Notes: generated by a model from the sequence alone, not told the origin. 64,000 bases of DNA from Pseudomonas spelaei (GCF_009724245.1 NZ_WNNK01000006.1:124001-188000); one strand, 5' to 3'; positions 20,897 through 29,910 are shown, numbered from the stretch's first letter. Made by a program: numbers and translations.

Positions 20897-23198
20897 ACGC
20901 TGGTTGCCGCGCCTGTTCCTGATCCTGCTGGTGGCTGTTTTGGCCCTGGCAGGCTGGCAATGGCGCCATGGCGCGCCGCTGTCTGCCAACCTGATGGAGT
21001 TGGTGCCAGGCACCGCGCCGGATGCCCTGGAGCTACGTGCCGAACAGCGCATGCAGGAGCCGTTGAACCGCGAGATGCTGGTGCTGGTGGGGCACACCGA
21101 TCGCCAACAGGCGGTGGCCATGGCTCAGCAGTTGGGCGAACGCTGGCAAGCCAGCGGCCTGTTTGAAAAGGTCCAGTGGAACCTGCAAGCCGACCTGCCC
21201 GCCCTGCGTCAGCAGTTGCTGCAAGGGCGGCTGGCGATGCTCTCGGCCAAGGACCGCGAGCAGTTGATCGAACACCCACAAGCCTTCATTCAGCAACGGG
21301 TGCAGGCGCTGTTCGATCCCTTTACCGGGTTCAGCCTGGTGCCGAGCCAGGATGATTGGCTGGGCCTGACTGGACGTATCCAGAACAGCCAGCCGCAGCA
21401 CGGTTCGGTGCAACTGGACATCGGCAGCGGCGCCTTGATCGCCGATGCCGACGGCAAGCGCTGGGTACTGCTGCGCGCGCGCACCACCGGCAATGCCTTC
21501 GATATGAAACTGCCGCTGCAAGTGGCCGACTTACTCAAAACCAGCCGGGAACAGGCCAGCCAGCAAGGTGTGCAATTACTCGCAGCCAGCGGCTTGTTGT
21601 ACGCCGCCAATGGTCAGCAGCAGGCCACCCGGGAAATCACCTGGGTCGGCGGCGGCGCGACGGCCGGGATTCTGTTGCTGCTGTTACTGGCCTTCCGTCG
21701 TTGGCGGGTGTTGCTGGCGTTTGTGCCGGTGTTGGTGGGCATGTTGTTCGGTGCAGTGGCGTGTGTCGCGCTGTTCGGGCATATGCATGTGATGACCCTG
21801 GTGCTGGGCTCCAGCCTGATCGGGGTGGCCGTCGATTACCCACTGCACTATCTGTCCAAGAGCTGGAGCATGAGCCCCTGGCGCAGTTGGCCGGCCTTGC
21901 GCCTGACCTTGCCGGGTTTGAGCCTGAGCCTGGCCACCAGTTGCATCGGTTATCTGGCATTGGCCTGGACACCGTTCCCGGCCCTGACCCAGATTGCCGT
22001 GTTCTCCGCCGCAGGTTTGGTGGGCGCGTATCTGTCGGCGGTGTGCTTGCTGCCGGCGTTGCTCAAGGGCGTCGAGCTGCGTCCGGCCCAGTGGCCGCTA
22101 CGGATCGCCGAGTTTTTGCTGAGCGTGCGCGAGTCCCTGCTCAAGCGTTTGCCGAGCCCGGTGTTGCTGGTGTTGGTATTGCTGTTTTGCGCCGGTGGTT
22201 TGTGGCACCTGAACAGCAAAAACGATATCCGCCAGTGGATCGGCGCACCACCGCAATTGCTGCAGGAAGCCCAGGCCATTGCGCGCATTACCGGCTATCA
22301 ACCCACCAGCCAATTCTTTCTGGTGCGGGCTGACAATCAACAACAGTTGCTGGAGCGTCAGGCAGCCTTGGGCCAGCGCCTGGATCAACTGGTGAACATG
22401 GACAAGCTCCAGGGTTATCTGGCGCTGAACCAATTGGTCAGTCAACCCAGCGAACAGCAGCAAGTACGCGAAGCCCTGAGCAAACTGCCGCAATTCTGGC
22501 AACCGCTGCTGGACCTCGGCGTACCGGCCAGCGCCCTGCAAGCCGAACTGGCGCACCTGCAAGCCCTGCCCACCGAAGACATCGACGCCGCCTTGAGCGG
22601 CCCGCTGGCCGAACCTTGGCGCCTGCTGTGGCTCGGCCCGACCGACACCGGCGTGGCGGCGATGGTCAGCCTGCAAGGGTTGAATAACCCGGCGCTGCTG
22701 CGAGTCCAGGCCCTGGATCTTCCGGGCGTGCAATTGGTGGATCGCCTGGGTGACTTGAACCGGGTATTCGCCGCCACCCAGATCAGCGCAGCCGAGTTGA
22801 AGCTGATGTCCTGCGTGCTGATCGTGCTGCTGTTGATCCTGCCTTTCGGCTTCGGTGGCGCCCTGCGTATTGTTGCCCTGCCGTTGCTCGCAGCCCTGTG
22901 CAGCCTGGCCAGCCTCGGCTGGCTGGGACAGCCGCTGACCCTGTTCAGCCTGTTCGGCCTGCTACTGGTGACCGCCATCAGCGTCGATTACGCGATCCTG
23001 ATGCGCGAGCAAATCGGCGGTGCCGCCGTGAGTCTGCTGGGCACCTTGCTGGCGGCCGTGACGACGTGGTTGTCGTTCGGCCTGCTGGCGATTTCCAGCA
23101 CGCCGGCGGTGAGTAATTTTGGCCTGTCGGTGAGCCTCGGACTGGCCTTCAGTTTTATCCTCGCGCCATGGGCTGGCCGTCAGGGACACACCCCATGA
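20880..23198 (+). CDS. MMPL/RND-type exporter (ApeM-like)
   Basis: 772 aa. Two repeats, each with one membrane helix (first at about 10-27), a large periplasmic loop and a five-helix bundle; the bundles contain LVLGSSLIGVAVDYPLHYL and LLLVTAISVDYAILMREQ, where the VDY motif is typical of MMPL transporters. It would move the APE lipid from the inner membrane to the periplasmic carrier. It overlaps the LolA-like gene by 17 nt, which supports a shared export step. The end (GHTP) is followed directly by a mini-ORF and the flavoenzyme gene. Confidence 0.92.
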   Translation: MILPSERWLPRLFLILLVAVLALAGWQWRHGAPLSANLMELVPGTAPDALELRAEQRMQEPLNREMLVLVGHTDRQQAVAMAQQLGERWQASGLFEKVQWNLQADLPALRQQLLQGRLAMLSAKDREQLIEHPQAFIQQRVQALFDPFTGFSLVPSQDDWLGLTGRIQNSQPQHGSVQLDIGSGALIADADGKRWVLLRARTTGNAFDMKLPLQVADLLKTSREQASQQGVQLLAASGLLYAANGQQQATREITWVGGGATAGILLLLLLAFRRWRVLLAFVPVLVGMLFGAVACVALFGHMHVMTLVLGSSLIGVAVDYPLHYLSKSWSMSPWRSWPALRLTLPGLSLSLATSCIGYLALAWTPFPALTQIAVFSAAGLVGAYLSAVCLLPALLKGVELRPAQWPLRIAEFLLSVRESLLKRLPSPVLLVLVLLFCAGGLWHLNSKNDIRQWIGAPPQLLQEAQAIARITGYQPTSQFFLVRADNQQQLLERQAALGQRLDQLVNMDKLQGYLALNQLVSQPSEQQQVREALSKLPQFWQPLLDLGVPASALQAELAHLQALPTEDIDAALSGPLAEPWRLLWLGPTDTGVAAMVSLQGLNNPALLRVQALDLPGVQLVDRLGDLNRVFAATQISAAELKLMSCVLIVLLLILPFGFGGALRIVALPLLAALCSLASLGWLGQPLTLFSLFGLLLVTAISVDYAILMREQIGGAAVSLLGTLLAAVTTWLSFGLLAISSTPAVSNFGLSVSLGLAFSFILAPWAGRQGHTP

Positions 23199-23245
23199 AT
23201 TCGATTATCGCCAACGCGGCAAGGAGCCCTCGTGTCCACAGTTGA
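23195..23245 (+). other. 16-codon mini-ORF linking exporter and flavoenzyme genes
   Basis: The ATG overlaps the exporter stop (ATGA). The frame reads MNSIIANAARSPRVHS and stops inside the flavoenzyme gene, whose GTG start at 23232 lies within it. The mini-ORF could pass ribosomes on to the GTG start, or be chance. There is no evidence for a functional peptide. Confidence 0.25.
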
Positions 23246-24479
23246 AATAGAGCGTCGCCAGGTGGTGGTGATTGGGGCCGGCCCGTCCGGCGCCATTGCT
23301 GCCGCCTTGCTCAAACGTAACGGGCATGACGTCTTGATCATCGAGCGCCAGCACTTCCCGCGCTTTTCCATCGGTGAAAGCCTGCTGTCGCACTGCATCG
23401 ACTTCATCGAAGAGGCCGGGATGCTGGAGGCCGTCAACGCAGCGGGTTTTCAGGTAAAAACCGGTGCTGCGTTTGCCTGGGGCGAGCGCTACAGCGCCTT
23501 CGACTTCGGCGACACCTTCAGCAACGGCAAGCCCACCACTTTCCAGGTGCAGCGTGCTGACTTCGACAAGCTGCTGGCTGATCAGGCCGCGCGGCAAGGG
23601 GTGGAAATCCGCTACGGCGAGACGATCGTCGGTGTCGACTTCGCTGCGGGCAGCCGCTATCTGCATGTCCGTCGGGAGAACGGCAGCGAGTATCACCTCA
23701 AGGCCGGCTTCGTCCTCGACGCCAGCGGCTATGGCCGCGTGTTACCGCGTCTGCTGGACTTGGAAGCACCTTCGAATTTCCCGTTGCGCCAAGCAGTGTT
23801 TACCCACATCGAAGACCGCATCGAGCACCCAGGCTTCGACCGCACCAAGATCCTCGTCACCACTCACCCGACAAAGCGCGATATCTGGTTCTGGACCATC
23901 CCGTTCAGCAACGGCCGCTGTTCGGTGGGTGTGGTCGCCGCCAAGGAGCATTTCGACGGTCGCGATACCGACCTCGATGCCTGCTTGCGTAGTTTTATCA
24001 ATGAAACGCCAAGCCTCTCTACAGTGCTGAAAAATGCCGTCTGGGATACTCCGGCGCGCACCATCGGTGGCTACTCGGCCAACGTCAAAACCTTGCACGG
24101 CCCGGGCTTCGCGCTGCTGGGCAATGCCGCTGAGTTTCTGGACCCGGTGTTCTCCTCTGGTGTGACCATTGCCATGCGTTCGGCGAGTATGGCCGCTGGC
24201 CTGTTGCATCGTCAGTTGCAGGGCGAACCTGTCGACTGGCAAACCCAGTTCGCCGAACCGTTGAAGCGCGGTGTCGACACCTTTCGCTGCTACGTCGAAG
24301 GCTGGTATGCCGGGACCTTCCAGGATGTGATTTTCCATCCCGGCAGTTCCCCGGCGATTCGCGGGATGATCAGTTCGATCCTCGCCGGTTACGCCTGGGA
24401 TGAACGTAATCCGTTTGTCAGCGAACCCAAACGGCGGTTACGGATGTTGTCGGAAATTTGTGCAGGGGATGCGGTATGA
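23232..24479 (+). CDS. FAD-dependent oxidoreductase of flavin-halogenase type
   Basis: 415 aa, GTG start with AAGGAG 8 nt upstream. GxGxxG dinucleotide motif at 15-20 (VIGAGPSG), the FPRFSIGES segment at 42-50, Lys76 in FQVKTGAAFAWG, and WFWTIP at 219-224, which fits the WxWxIP signature of flavin-dependent halogenases. A closing FAD motif FLDPVFSSGV lies at 302-311. Such enzymes use FADH2, O2 and halide to chlorinate or brominate phenols or pyrroles; the xanthomonadin pigments, also aryl polyenes, are brominated. A plain monooxygenase or dehydrogenase role cannot be excluded. It overlaps the methyltransferase by 4 nt. Confidence 0.8.
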   Translation: MSTVEIERRQVVVIGAGPSGAIAAALLKRNGHDVLIIERQHFPRFSIGESLLSHCIDFIEEAGMLEAVNAAGFQVKTGAAFAWGERYSAFDFGDTFSNGKPTTFQVQRADFDKLLADQAARQGVEIRYGETIVGVDFAAGSRYLHVRRENGSEYHLKAGFVLDASGYGRVLPRLLDLEAPSNFPLRQAVFTHIEDRIEHPGFDRTKILVTTHPTKRDIWFWTIPFSNGRCSVGVVAAKEHFDGRDTDLDACLRSFINETPSLSTVLKNAVWDTPARTIGGYSANVKTLHGPGFALLGNAAEFLDPVFSSGVTIAMRSASMAAGLLHRQLQGEPVDWQTQFAEPLKRGVDTFRCYVEGWYAGTFQDVIFHPGSSPAIRGMISSILAGYAWDERNPFVSEPKRRLRMLSEICAGDAV

Positions 24480-25225
24480 GCAGTTCTTCTTATCAAAAAG
24501 GGTACTTGAGCAAAAACTACGTCGAGGAAACCAAGTTCGGTTTCTGGTTTCTGCGCAGCCACACCTGGCAGCACCATGTGTTGCGGGTAGCCATCAATGA
24601 CCTGCGCGGCCTGTTCAGCGATCCACTGCCGGCGGCGCCGGTGCTGCTGGATGCCGGCTGCGGCCAGGGCAAGTCGTTCCAGTATTTGCAGCAGGTGTTT
24701 GCGCCTGAACGCTTGATTGGCCTGGACGCCGACCCCCACAGCCTGGAACTGAGCCGCGCCGAAGCCGCACGTCAGAACTTGGCCATCGAATTGATCGGCA
24801 GCGACTGCGCCACCCTCAAAGTAGCCGACGACAGTGTCGATATCCTGTTCTGCCACCAGACCTTCCATCATCTGGTAGAACAGCAGCGAGCGTTGACGGA
24901 GTTCTACCGAGTGCTCAAGCCCGGCGGCTATCTGCTGTTTGCCGAGTCCACCGAGGCCTATATCGACACCTGGGTGATTCGCTGGCTGTTCCGCCATCCC
25001 ATGCACGTACAAAAAAGCGCAGAAGAGTACCTGGAGATGATTCGCGAACAGGGCTTCGAATTCGGTCCGCAGAATGTTTCGTACCCGTACTTGTGGTGGA
25101 GCCGCTCCACGGATTTCGGCTTGCTGGAACGCTGGGGCCTGCGTCGTCCGAAACCCTTCGGTGAGCGGGAAGAAACCCTGGTCAACGTGGTCGCCCGCAA
25201 ACCCCTGGCAGGTGCCGGGCAATGA
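24476..25225 (+). CDS. SAM-dependent methyltransferase
   Basis: 249 aa from ATG 24476, which overlaps the flavoenzyme stop. Class I methyltransferase fold: motif I LLDAGCGQGKS (about 58-68), acidic residue in GLDADPHSL, and post-motif LKPGGYLLFAES. In APE chemistry a methyl group is added to the aryl ring or its hydroxyl; the known E. coli-type clusters also have a methyltransferase. The acceptor cannot be told from sequence. It overlaps the lipoprotein gene by 4 nt. Confidence 0.88.
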   Translation: MSSSSYQKGYLSKNYVEETKFGFWFLRSHTWQHHVLRVAINDLRGLFSDPLPAAPVLLDAGCGQGKSFQYLQQVFAPERLIGLDADPHSLELSRAEAARQNLAIELIGSDCATLKVADDSVDILFCHQTFHHLVEQQRALTEFYRVLKPGGYLLFAESTEAYIDTWVIRWLFRHPMHVQKSAEEYLEMIREQGFEFGPQNVSYPYLWWSRSTDFGLLERWGLRRPKPFGEREETLVNVVARKPLAGAGQ

Positions 25226-25704
25226 TCCGCAGGCTGCTGATGGGTTGTCTGTTGCTGCTGAGCGCCTGCGCCAGCCAGCCACCGTTGCCGACCCATAACC
25301 CAAGCCTGGCCTTGCCGCTGCAATTGCACGTGGTGCGCGAGCAGGACGCCCAGCGCCAGGATTGGCTGCTGGTGATCCAACGGGAAGGCGGCGGTATTCG
25401 CTGGTCGATGATGGACCCGCTGGGCATCCCCCTGGCCCGGCAGAAGTTGATCAACGGTGCGTGGCAAGCTGACGGCTTGTTGCCCCCAAACCCTCAGGCT
25501 CGAGAGCTGTTTGCTGCCTTACTGTTTGCCCTGACGTCGGCGGATGAAGTCTCCACGCTGTATCCTGGCACTCAGGAAATGGACCTGACACGCACCCTCC
25601 CGTCCCGCTGGCAGGTCATTTATCACTCCTCCCTGGTGTTTCGCGTGAGCCTGCCGGGGCAACACCTGATCTACCACATCAGCCCGCTTGAGACCGCCCG
25701 ATGA
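25222..25704 (+). CDS. DUF3261 lipoprotein (ApeN-like)
   Basis: 160 aa. A lipoprotein signal peptide MIRRLLMGCLLLLSAC has the lipobox LSAC with Cys16. Ser-Gln after Cys favours the outer membrane. The mature part is DUF3261-like, with a beta-rich pattern similar to LolB (LLVIQREGGGIRWSMMDPLG). LolA-like and lipoprotein partners in one cluster suggest a dedicated delivery route for the aryl polyene lipid to the outer membrane. It overlaps both neighbours by 4 nt. Confidence 0.87.
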   Translation: MIRRLLMGCLLLLSACASQPPLPTHNPSLALPLQLHVVREQDAQRQDWLLVIQREGGGIRWSMMDPLGIPLARQKLINGAWQADGLLPPNPQARELFAALLFALTSADEVSTLYPGTQEMDLTRTLPSRWQVIYHSSLVFRVSLPGQHLIYHISPLETAR

Positions 25705-26879
25705 CCGCCTACCTGAATGCGCTCGGCGTCATCTGTGCCCTGGGCCGCGACAAGCGTGAAGTCAGCCGCAACCTGTTTGCCGGTGACTGTTCAGGCATGC
25801 GCGATGAAGGCGGCTGGGTGCCGGAACGCGTGTTGCCGGTGGCTGGTGTGCATGGCGAACTGGCGGCAATCCCACTTGGGCTGGAGCCACAAAGCAGTCG
25901 CAATAACCAACTGTTGCTGGAAGCGGCGTTGCAGATCCAGGACGAGATCCAACACGCGATCAAGACCTTTGGTGCGTCGCGCATCGGTATCATCCTCGGT
26001 ACCAGCACCTCGGGGATCGATGAAGCCAGTCGCGGTATCGCCCATTACCTGAGCAACCAGCAGTTCCCCAGCGACTACAACTATCAGCAACAAGAGCTCA
26101 GCGCCCCGGCCACGTTTCTCGCCGACTGGTTGCAAACCAGCGGCCCGGCCTATGTGATTTCCACCGCCTGCACCTCCGGCGCCCGCGCGTTGATGAGCGC
26201 CCAGCGCCTGCTGGATCTTGGCATCTGCGACGTGGTGCTGTGCGGCGGTGTCGACAGCCTGTGCAAACTGACCCTCAATGGATTCACCTCCCTGGAGGCG
26301 GTCAGCGGGCAGCGCTGCAATCCGTTTTCGGTCAATCGCAATGGCATCAACATCGGTGAAGCTGCTGCGCTGTTTCTCATGAGCAAAGTGCCGGGCCCCA
26401 TCGCCCTGCTGGGCAGTGGCGCCAGCTGCGACGCCCACCATATTTCCGCCCCGGACCCGAGCGGCAAAGGCGCACTGTTGGCAATGGGCAAGGCCTTGGC
26501 CAGCGCCCTCCTGAAGCCTGAACAGATCGGCTACCTGAACCTGCACGGCACCGCGACCCAGCACAACGACGCCATGGAAAGCCTGGCGGTGGCCAGCCTG
26601 TTCCCAAACGGCGTGGCCTGCTCCTCGACCAAACCCATGACCGGTCACACCCTGGGCGCAGCCGGAGCGCTGGAGGCCGCGTTCTGCTGGCTGAGCCTGT
26701 CTGCCGACAACAGCGCCCATGCCTTGCCGCCTCATGTCTGGGACGGCCAAGCCGACCCTGCGCTGCCGGCCTTGCAGTGGGTCACACCCGCCGACCTCCT
26801 GGAAAAGCGCTGCCTGATGAGCAATTCCTTCGCCTTTGGCGGCAACAACGTCAGCCTGATTATCGGAGACGCCCCATGA
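25701..26879 (+). CDS. Beta-ketoacyl-ACP synthase (ApeO-like)
   Basis: 392 aa. A full condensing enzyme with Cys157 in STACTSGA and the two His in LHGTATQHND and MTGHTLGAAGALE. It would condense malonyl-ACP with the growing aryl chain, probably as a pair with the chain-length factor at the start of the operon. The fold ends with NSFAFGGNNVSLI. Its start overlaps the lipoprotein gene and its stop the dehydratase gene. It differs clearly from the second synthase (28062-29288), so their tasks differ, such as elongation against initiation. Confidence 0.92.
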   Translation: MTAYLNALGVICALGRDKREVSRNLFAGDCSGMRDEGGWVPERVLPVAGVHGELAAIPLGLEPQSSRNNQLLLEAALQIQDEIQHAIKTFGASRIGIILGTSTSGIDEASRGIAHYLSNQQFPSDYNYQQQELSAPATFLADWLQTSGPAYVISTACTSGARALMSAQRLLDLGICDVVLCGGVDSLCKLTLNGFTSLEAVSGQRCNPFSVNRNGINIGEAAALFLMSKVPGPIALLGSGASCDAHHISAPDPSGKGALLAMGKALASALLKPEQIGYLNLHGTATQHNDAMESLAVASLFPNGVACSSTKPMTGHTLGAAGALEAAFCWLSLSADNSAHALPPHVWDGQADPALPALQWVTPADLLEKRCLMSNSFAFGGNNVSLIIGDAP

Positions 26880-27337
26880 TCGATTGGCCGCTCGCCGAAC
26901 TGCTGCCCCACGCCGGTGACATGATCCTGATCGATCAAGTCCTGGCGTTTGATGAAGAGCAGATTCATACCCGTCTCACCGTCAAGCCCGACGGCCTGTT
27001 CAACCGCCCCGACGGCAGCTTGCCGGCCTGGGTTGGCGTAGAGTTGATGGCACAAAGTGTCGCCGCCTACGCCGGTTGCCGTGCCCGCCAGCAGGGTGAC
27101 CCAGTGGAGCTGGGGTTCCTGCTGGGCACCCGTAAATATGAATGCAACGTCGAGTACTTTCCCGCCGGCACCGAACTGACCATCCACGGTCTGCGCTCCC
27201 TGGAAGACGACAACGGCATGGGTGTGTTCGAATGCCACCTCACCGGGGACGGCATCCAGGCCAGTGCACGCTTGAACGTATTTCGACCGCCTCAGGTGGC
27301 CAATTATTTAGATGAATCGAAGGACACAACACCATGA
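26876..27337 (+). CDS. Beta-hydroxyacyl-ACP dehydratase, hotdog (ApeP-like)
   Basis: 153 aa from ATG 26876. FabA/FabZ-like dehydratase: LLPHAGDMILIDQVLAF carries the catalytic His candidate, and WVGVELMAQSVAAYAG the active-site helix. Together with the dehydratase domain in the ligase fusion it forms the second dehydratase of the cluster. In known APE systems two such proteins act together. It overlaps both neighbours by 4 nt, so it is part of the same coupled block as the ketoreductase. Confidence 0.9.
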   Translation: MIDWPLAELLPHAGDMILIDQVLAFDEEQIHTRLTVKPDGLFNRPDGSLPAWVGVELMAQSVAAYAGCRARQQGDPVELGFLLGTRKYECNVEYFPAGTELTIHGLRSLEDDNGMGVFECHLTGDGIQASARLNVFRPPQVANYLDESKDTTP

Positions 27338-28062
27338 CTGAATCCGTTCTGGTTACCGGCTCCAGCCGTGGTATCGGTCGCGCCATTGCCCTGCGCCTGG
27401 CCCAGGCCGGCCATGACATCGTGCTGCATTGCCGCAGCGGTCGTGCCGAAGCGGATGCCGTACAGGCTGAGGTTGAAGCGCTGGGCCGTAAGGCCCGGGT
27501 GCTGCAATTCGACGTTTCGGATCGCGCCGCCTGCAAGCAAATCCTCGAAGCCGACGTGGAAACACACGGCGCTTACTACGGCGTGGTGCTCAATGCCGGG
27601 CTGACCCGCGACGGCGCGTTTCCCGCACTGTCGGAAGAAGACTGGGACGTGGTGATGCGCACCAATCTCGATGGTTTCTACAACGTGCTGCACCCGGTGA
27701 TGATGCCGATGATTCGTCGTCGCGCTGCCGGGCGGATCGTATGTATTACCTCCGTGTCCGGGCTGATCGGCAATCGTGGCCAGGTCAACTACAGCGCGTC
27801 CAAGGCCGGCTTGATCGGCGCCGCCAAGGCCTTGGCTATCGAGCTGGGCAAACGCAAGATCACCGTCAACTGCGTAGCGCCCGGGTTGATCGACACGGCG
27901 ATGCTGGATGAAAACGTGCCGGTGGAAGAACTGATGAAGATGATCCCGGCCCAACGCATGGGCACCCCGGAGGAAGTCGCCGGTGCAGTGAATTTCCTGA
28001 TGTCGGCAGAAGCCGGCTATATCACTCGCCAGGTGCTGGCCGTTAATGGAGGCCTGTGCTGA
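27334..28062 (+). CDS. 3-ketoacyl-ACP reductase, FabG-like (ApeQ-like)
   Basis: 242 aa short-chain dehydrogenase. NADPH loop TGSSRGIGRA (residues 6-15), NAG motif (LNAGLTRDG), and catalytic Ser-Tyr-Lys in SVSGLIGNRGQVNYSASKAG. It reduces the beta-keto group after each condensation of the polyene chain. The end IPAQRMGTPEEVAGAV is typical of FabG. The stop shares its A with the ATG of the next synthase gene. Confidence 0.93.
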   Translation: MTESVLVTGSSRGIGRAIALRLAQAGHDIVLHCRSGRAEADAVQAEVEALGRKARVLQFDVSDRAACKQILEADVETHGAYYGVVLNAGLTRDGAFPALSEEDWDVVMRTNLDGFYNVLHPVMMPMIRRRAAGRIVCITSVSGLIGNRGQVNYSASKAGLIGAAKALAIELGKRKITVNCVAPGLIDTAMLDENVPVEELMKMIPAQRMGTPEEVAGAVNFLMSAEAGYITRQVLAVNGGLC

Positions 28063-29288
28063 TGAAACGCGTGGTTGTCACCGGCATGGCCGGCATCACT
28101 TCCTTGGGCCGCGATTGGGACAGTATCGCCGCCAACTTTCGCGCCAATCGCAGCGGCATCCGGCGCATGGATGAGTGGGATCGTTTCAGTGAATTGAATA
28201 CACGGCTGGCCGGGCCAATCGACGATTTCGTCGTGCCGGCCCACTGGACCCGCAAGCAGCTGCGCAGCATGGGTCGGGTCTCACGCCTGGCGGTGTGGGC
28301 AGCGGAACAGGCGTTGCAGGATGCCGGTTTACTGGGCGACGAATCGATCAAGGACGGGCGCATGGGCGTTGCGTGTGGCTCGTCCACCGGCAGCACCGAC
28401 GAGATCAAGGCGTTCGGCAACATGCTGCTGAACTCGGTGGCCGAGGGGCTGAATGCCAACTCCTACGTGCGGATGATGCCCCACACCACGGCTGCCAATA
28501 TCAGCATCTTCTTCGGCCTCACCGGGCGCCTGATCCCAACGTCCAGCGCCTGCACCAGCGGCAGCCAGGGCATCGGCTACGCCTATGAAGCCATCAAGTT
28601 CGGCCGCCTGCCGCTGATGCTCGCCGGTGGTGCCGAGGAGCTGTGTCCCACCGAGGCCATGGTGTTCGATGCGCTGTACGCCACCAGCCTGAAAAACGAC
28701 GCCCCGCAAACCAGCCCGCGCCCCTACGACAGTGGCCGCGACGGTCTGGTGATCGGTGAAGGCGGCGGCATGCTGGTACTCGAAGAACTGGAACACGCCC
28801 TGGCCCGTGGTGCACATATCCACGCCGAGATCGTCGGCTTCGGCAGCAACGCCGACGGCCAGCACACCACCCGCCCCGAACAGAGCACCATGCGCCGGGC
28901 CATGGAACTGGCCCTGGAAGACGCAGGCCTGGCGCCTGCCGCCATCGGCTACGTCAACGGTCACGGCACGGCCACGGAACAGGGCGACATCGCTGAAACC
29001 TTGGCCACCAGCAGCCTGTTCGGCAGCCGCATGCCCATCAGTTCGCAGAAGAGCTTCCTCGGCCATACCTTGGGCGCCTGTGGCGCGTTGGAGTCCTGGT
29101 TCAGCATCGAGATGATGAACAGCGACCAATACGTGCACACCTTCAACCTCGACGAAGTTGACCCGCGCTGCGGCGAACTGGATTACCTGCGCAGCGCGTT
29201 CCGCGAGCTGCACAACGACTACGTGATGAACAACAACTTTGCCTTTGGCGGCGTCAACACTTCGCTGATCTTTCGCCGCTGGCCGTAA
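28062..29288 (+). CDS. Beta-ketoacyl-ACP synthase (ApeR-like)
   Basis: 408 aa. ATG 28062 is used because GGAGG lies 9 nt upstream, and the protein then begins MKRVVVTGMAGITSLG like FabF. Cys164 in SSACTSGS, and His in VNGHGTATEQGD and LGHTLGACGALE, give a complete condensing triad. This is the second full ketosynthase of the cluster, closer to FabF than the one at 25701. It may start the chain or act in elongation. It is followed after 27 nt by a lipoprotein gene. Confidence 0.92.
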   Translation: MKRVVVTGMAGITSLGRDWDSIAANFRANRSGIRRMDEWDRFSELNTRLAGPIDDFVVPAHWTRKQLRSMGRVSRLAVWAAEQALQDAGLLGDESIKDGRMGVACGSSTGSTDEIKAFGNMLLNSVAEGLNANSYVRMMPHTTAANISIFFGLTGRLIPTSSACTSGSQGIGYAYEAIKFGRLPLMLAGGAEELCPTEAMVFDALYATSLKNDAPQTSPRPYDSGRDGLVIGEGGGMLVLEELEHALARGAHIHAEIVGFGSNADGQHTTRPEQSTMRRAMELALEDAGLAPAAIGYVNGHGTATEQGDIAETLATSSLFGSRMPISSQKSFLGHTLGACGALESWFSIEMMNSDQYVHTFNLDEVDPRCGELDYLRSAFRELHNDYVMNNNFAFGGVNTSLIFRRWP

Positions 29289-29315
29289 GCTTTTTTATTG
29301 ATTGGAGAAAACGGA

Positions 29316-29753
29316 ATGTCTTCCTTGCTACGCGCAACACTGATCACCCTGGCCCTGCTGACCACCGCCGGCTGCACCAACAAACCGGTGCTCAACACCC
29401 AGCACGACCTGCCGGCGCAGGTCAGTGACGAAAAGATGAAACAGACCATCGTCGCAGCACTGGAAAAGCGCGAATGGACGGTGCAGCGCTTCAGCCCGCA
29501 ACTGATCCAGGCCGAGATCACCGTGCGCAATCAATTCCACGCTGAAATCGACATCCGCTACACCCGCAACAGCTACGCCATCACCTACCGCGACAGCCGT
29601 GACCTGGGCTACAAGGACGGCAAGATTCATCGCAACTACAACCGCTGGATCAGCATGCTGGACCGGGACATCTTGGCGGGGTTGCGTTCCACGGGTGCGA
29701 GTGAGGCAGGTTCGGCGGTACAGGTGTTCCCGCAGACCGGGACCGCCCAGTAA
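29316..29753 (+). CDS. Small lipoprotein at the end of the APE operon
   Basis: 145 aa, ATG 29316 preceded by GGAG. Lipoprotein signal peptide with lipobox TAGC (Cys20). The mature part has a conserved-looking helix-strand pattern (IVAALEKREWTVQ, then YAITYRDSRDLGY) without known motifs. It lies 27 nt after the last ketosynthase and before a REP doublet that probably marks the operon end. A role with the APE lipid at the outer membrane is inferred from place only. Confidence 0.8.
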   Translation: MSSLLRATLITLALLTTAGCTNKPVLNTQHDLPAQVSDEKMKQTIVAALEKREWTVQRFSPQLIQAEITVRNQFHAEIDIRYTRNSYAITYRDSRDLGYKDGKIHRNYNRWISMLDRDILAGLRSTGASEAGSAVQVFPQTGTAQ

Positions 29754-29768
29754 CAGCGAAGATCAAAG

Positions 29769-29877
29769 GTGGGAGCTGTCGAGTCCCGGCGAGGCTGCGA
29801 TAGCGGTGGGTCAGCCTGCATCAATGTTTGTAGTGCAGACGCCATCGCAGCCTCGCCGGGGCTCGACAGCTCCCACA
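29769..29877. repeat. Long inverted repeat after the aryl polyene operon
   Basis: The left arm GGTGGGAGCTGTCGAGTCCC then GGCGAGGCTGCGAT pairs with ATCGCAGCCTCGCCGGGGCT then CGACAGCTCCCACA. The family resembles REP at its ends (GTGGGAGCT) but has a different inner part (family C here). It sits between the last APE gene and the convergent LysR gene and may act as an mRNA 3' end for both. Confidence 0.8.
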
Positions 29878-29910
29878 CTGGACTCACTTCGCTTGATGGA
29901 TCTGTATTTC

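Noticed and set aside
25701..29288. Ordinary fatty-acid synthesis (fab) cluster
   Set aside because: Chain-length factor, ammonia-lyase, COG4648 protein, DUF3261 lipoprotein and MMPL exporter together are specific to aryl polyene clusters.
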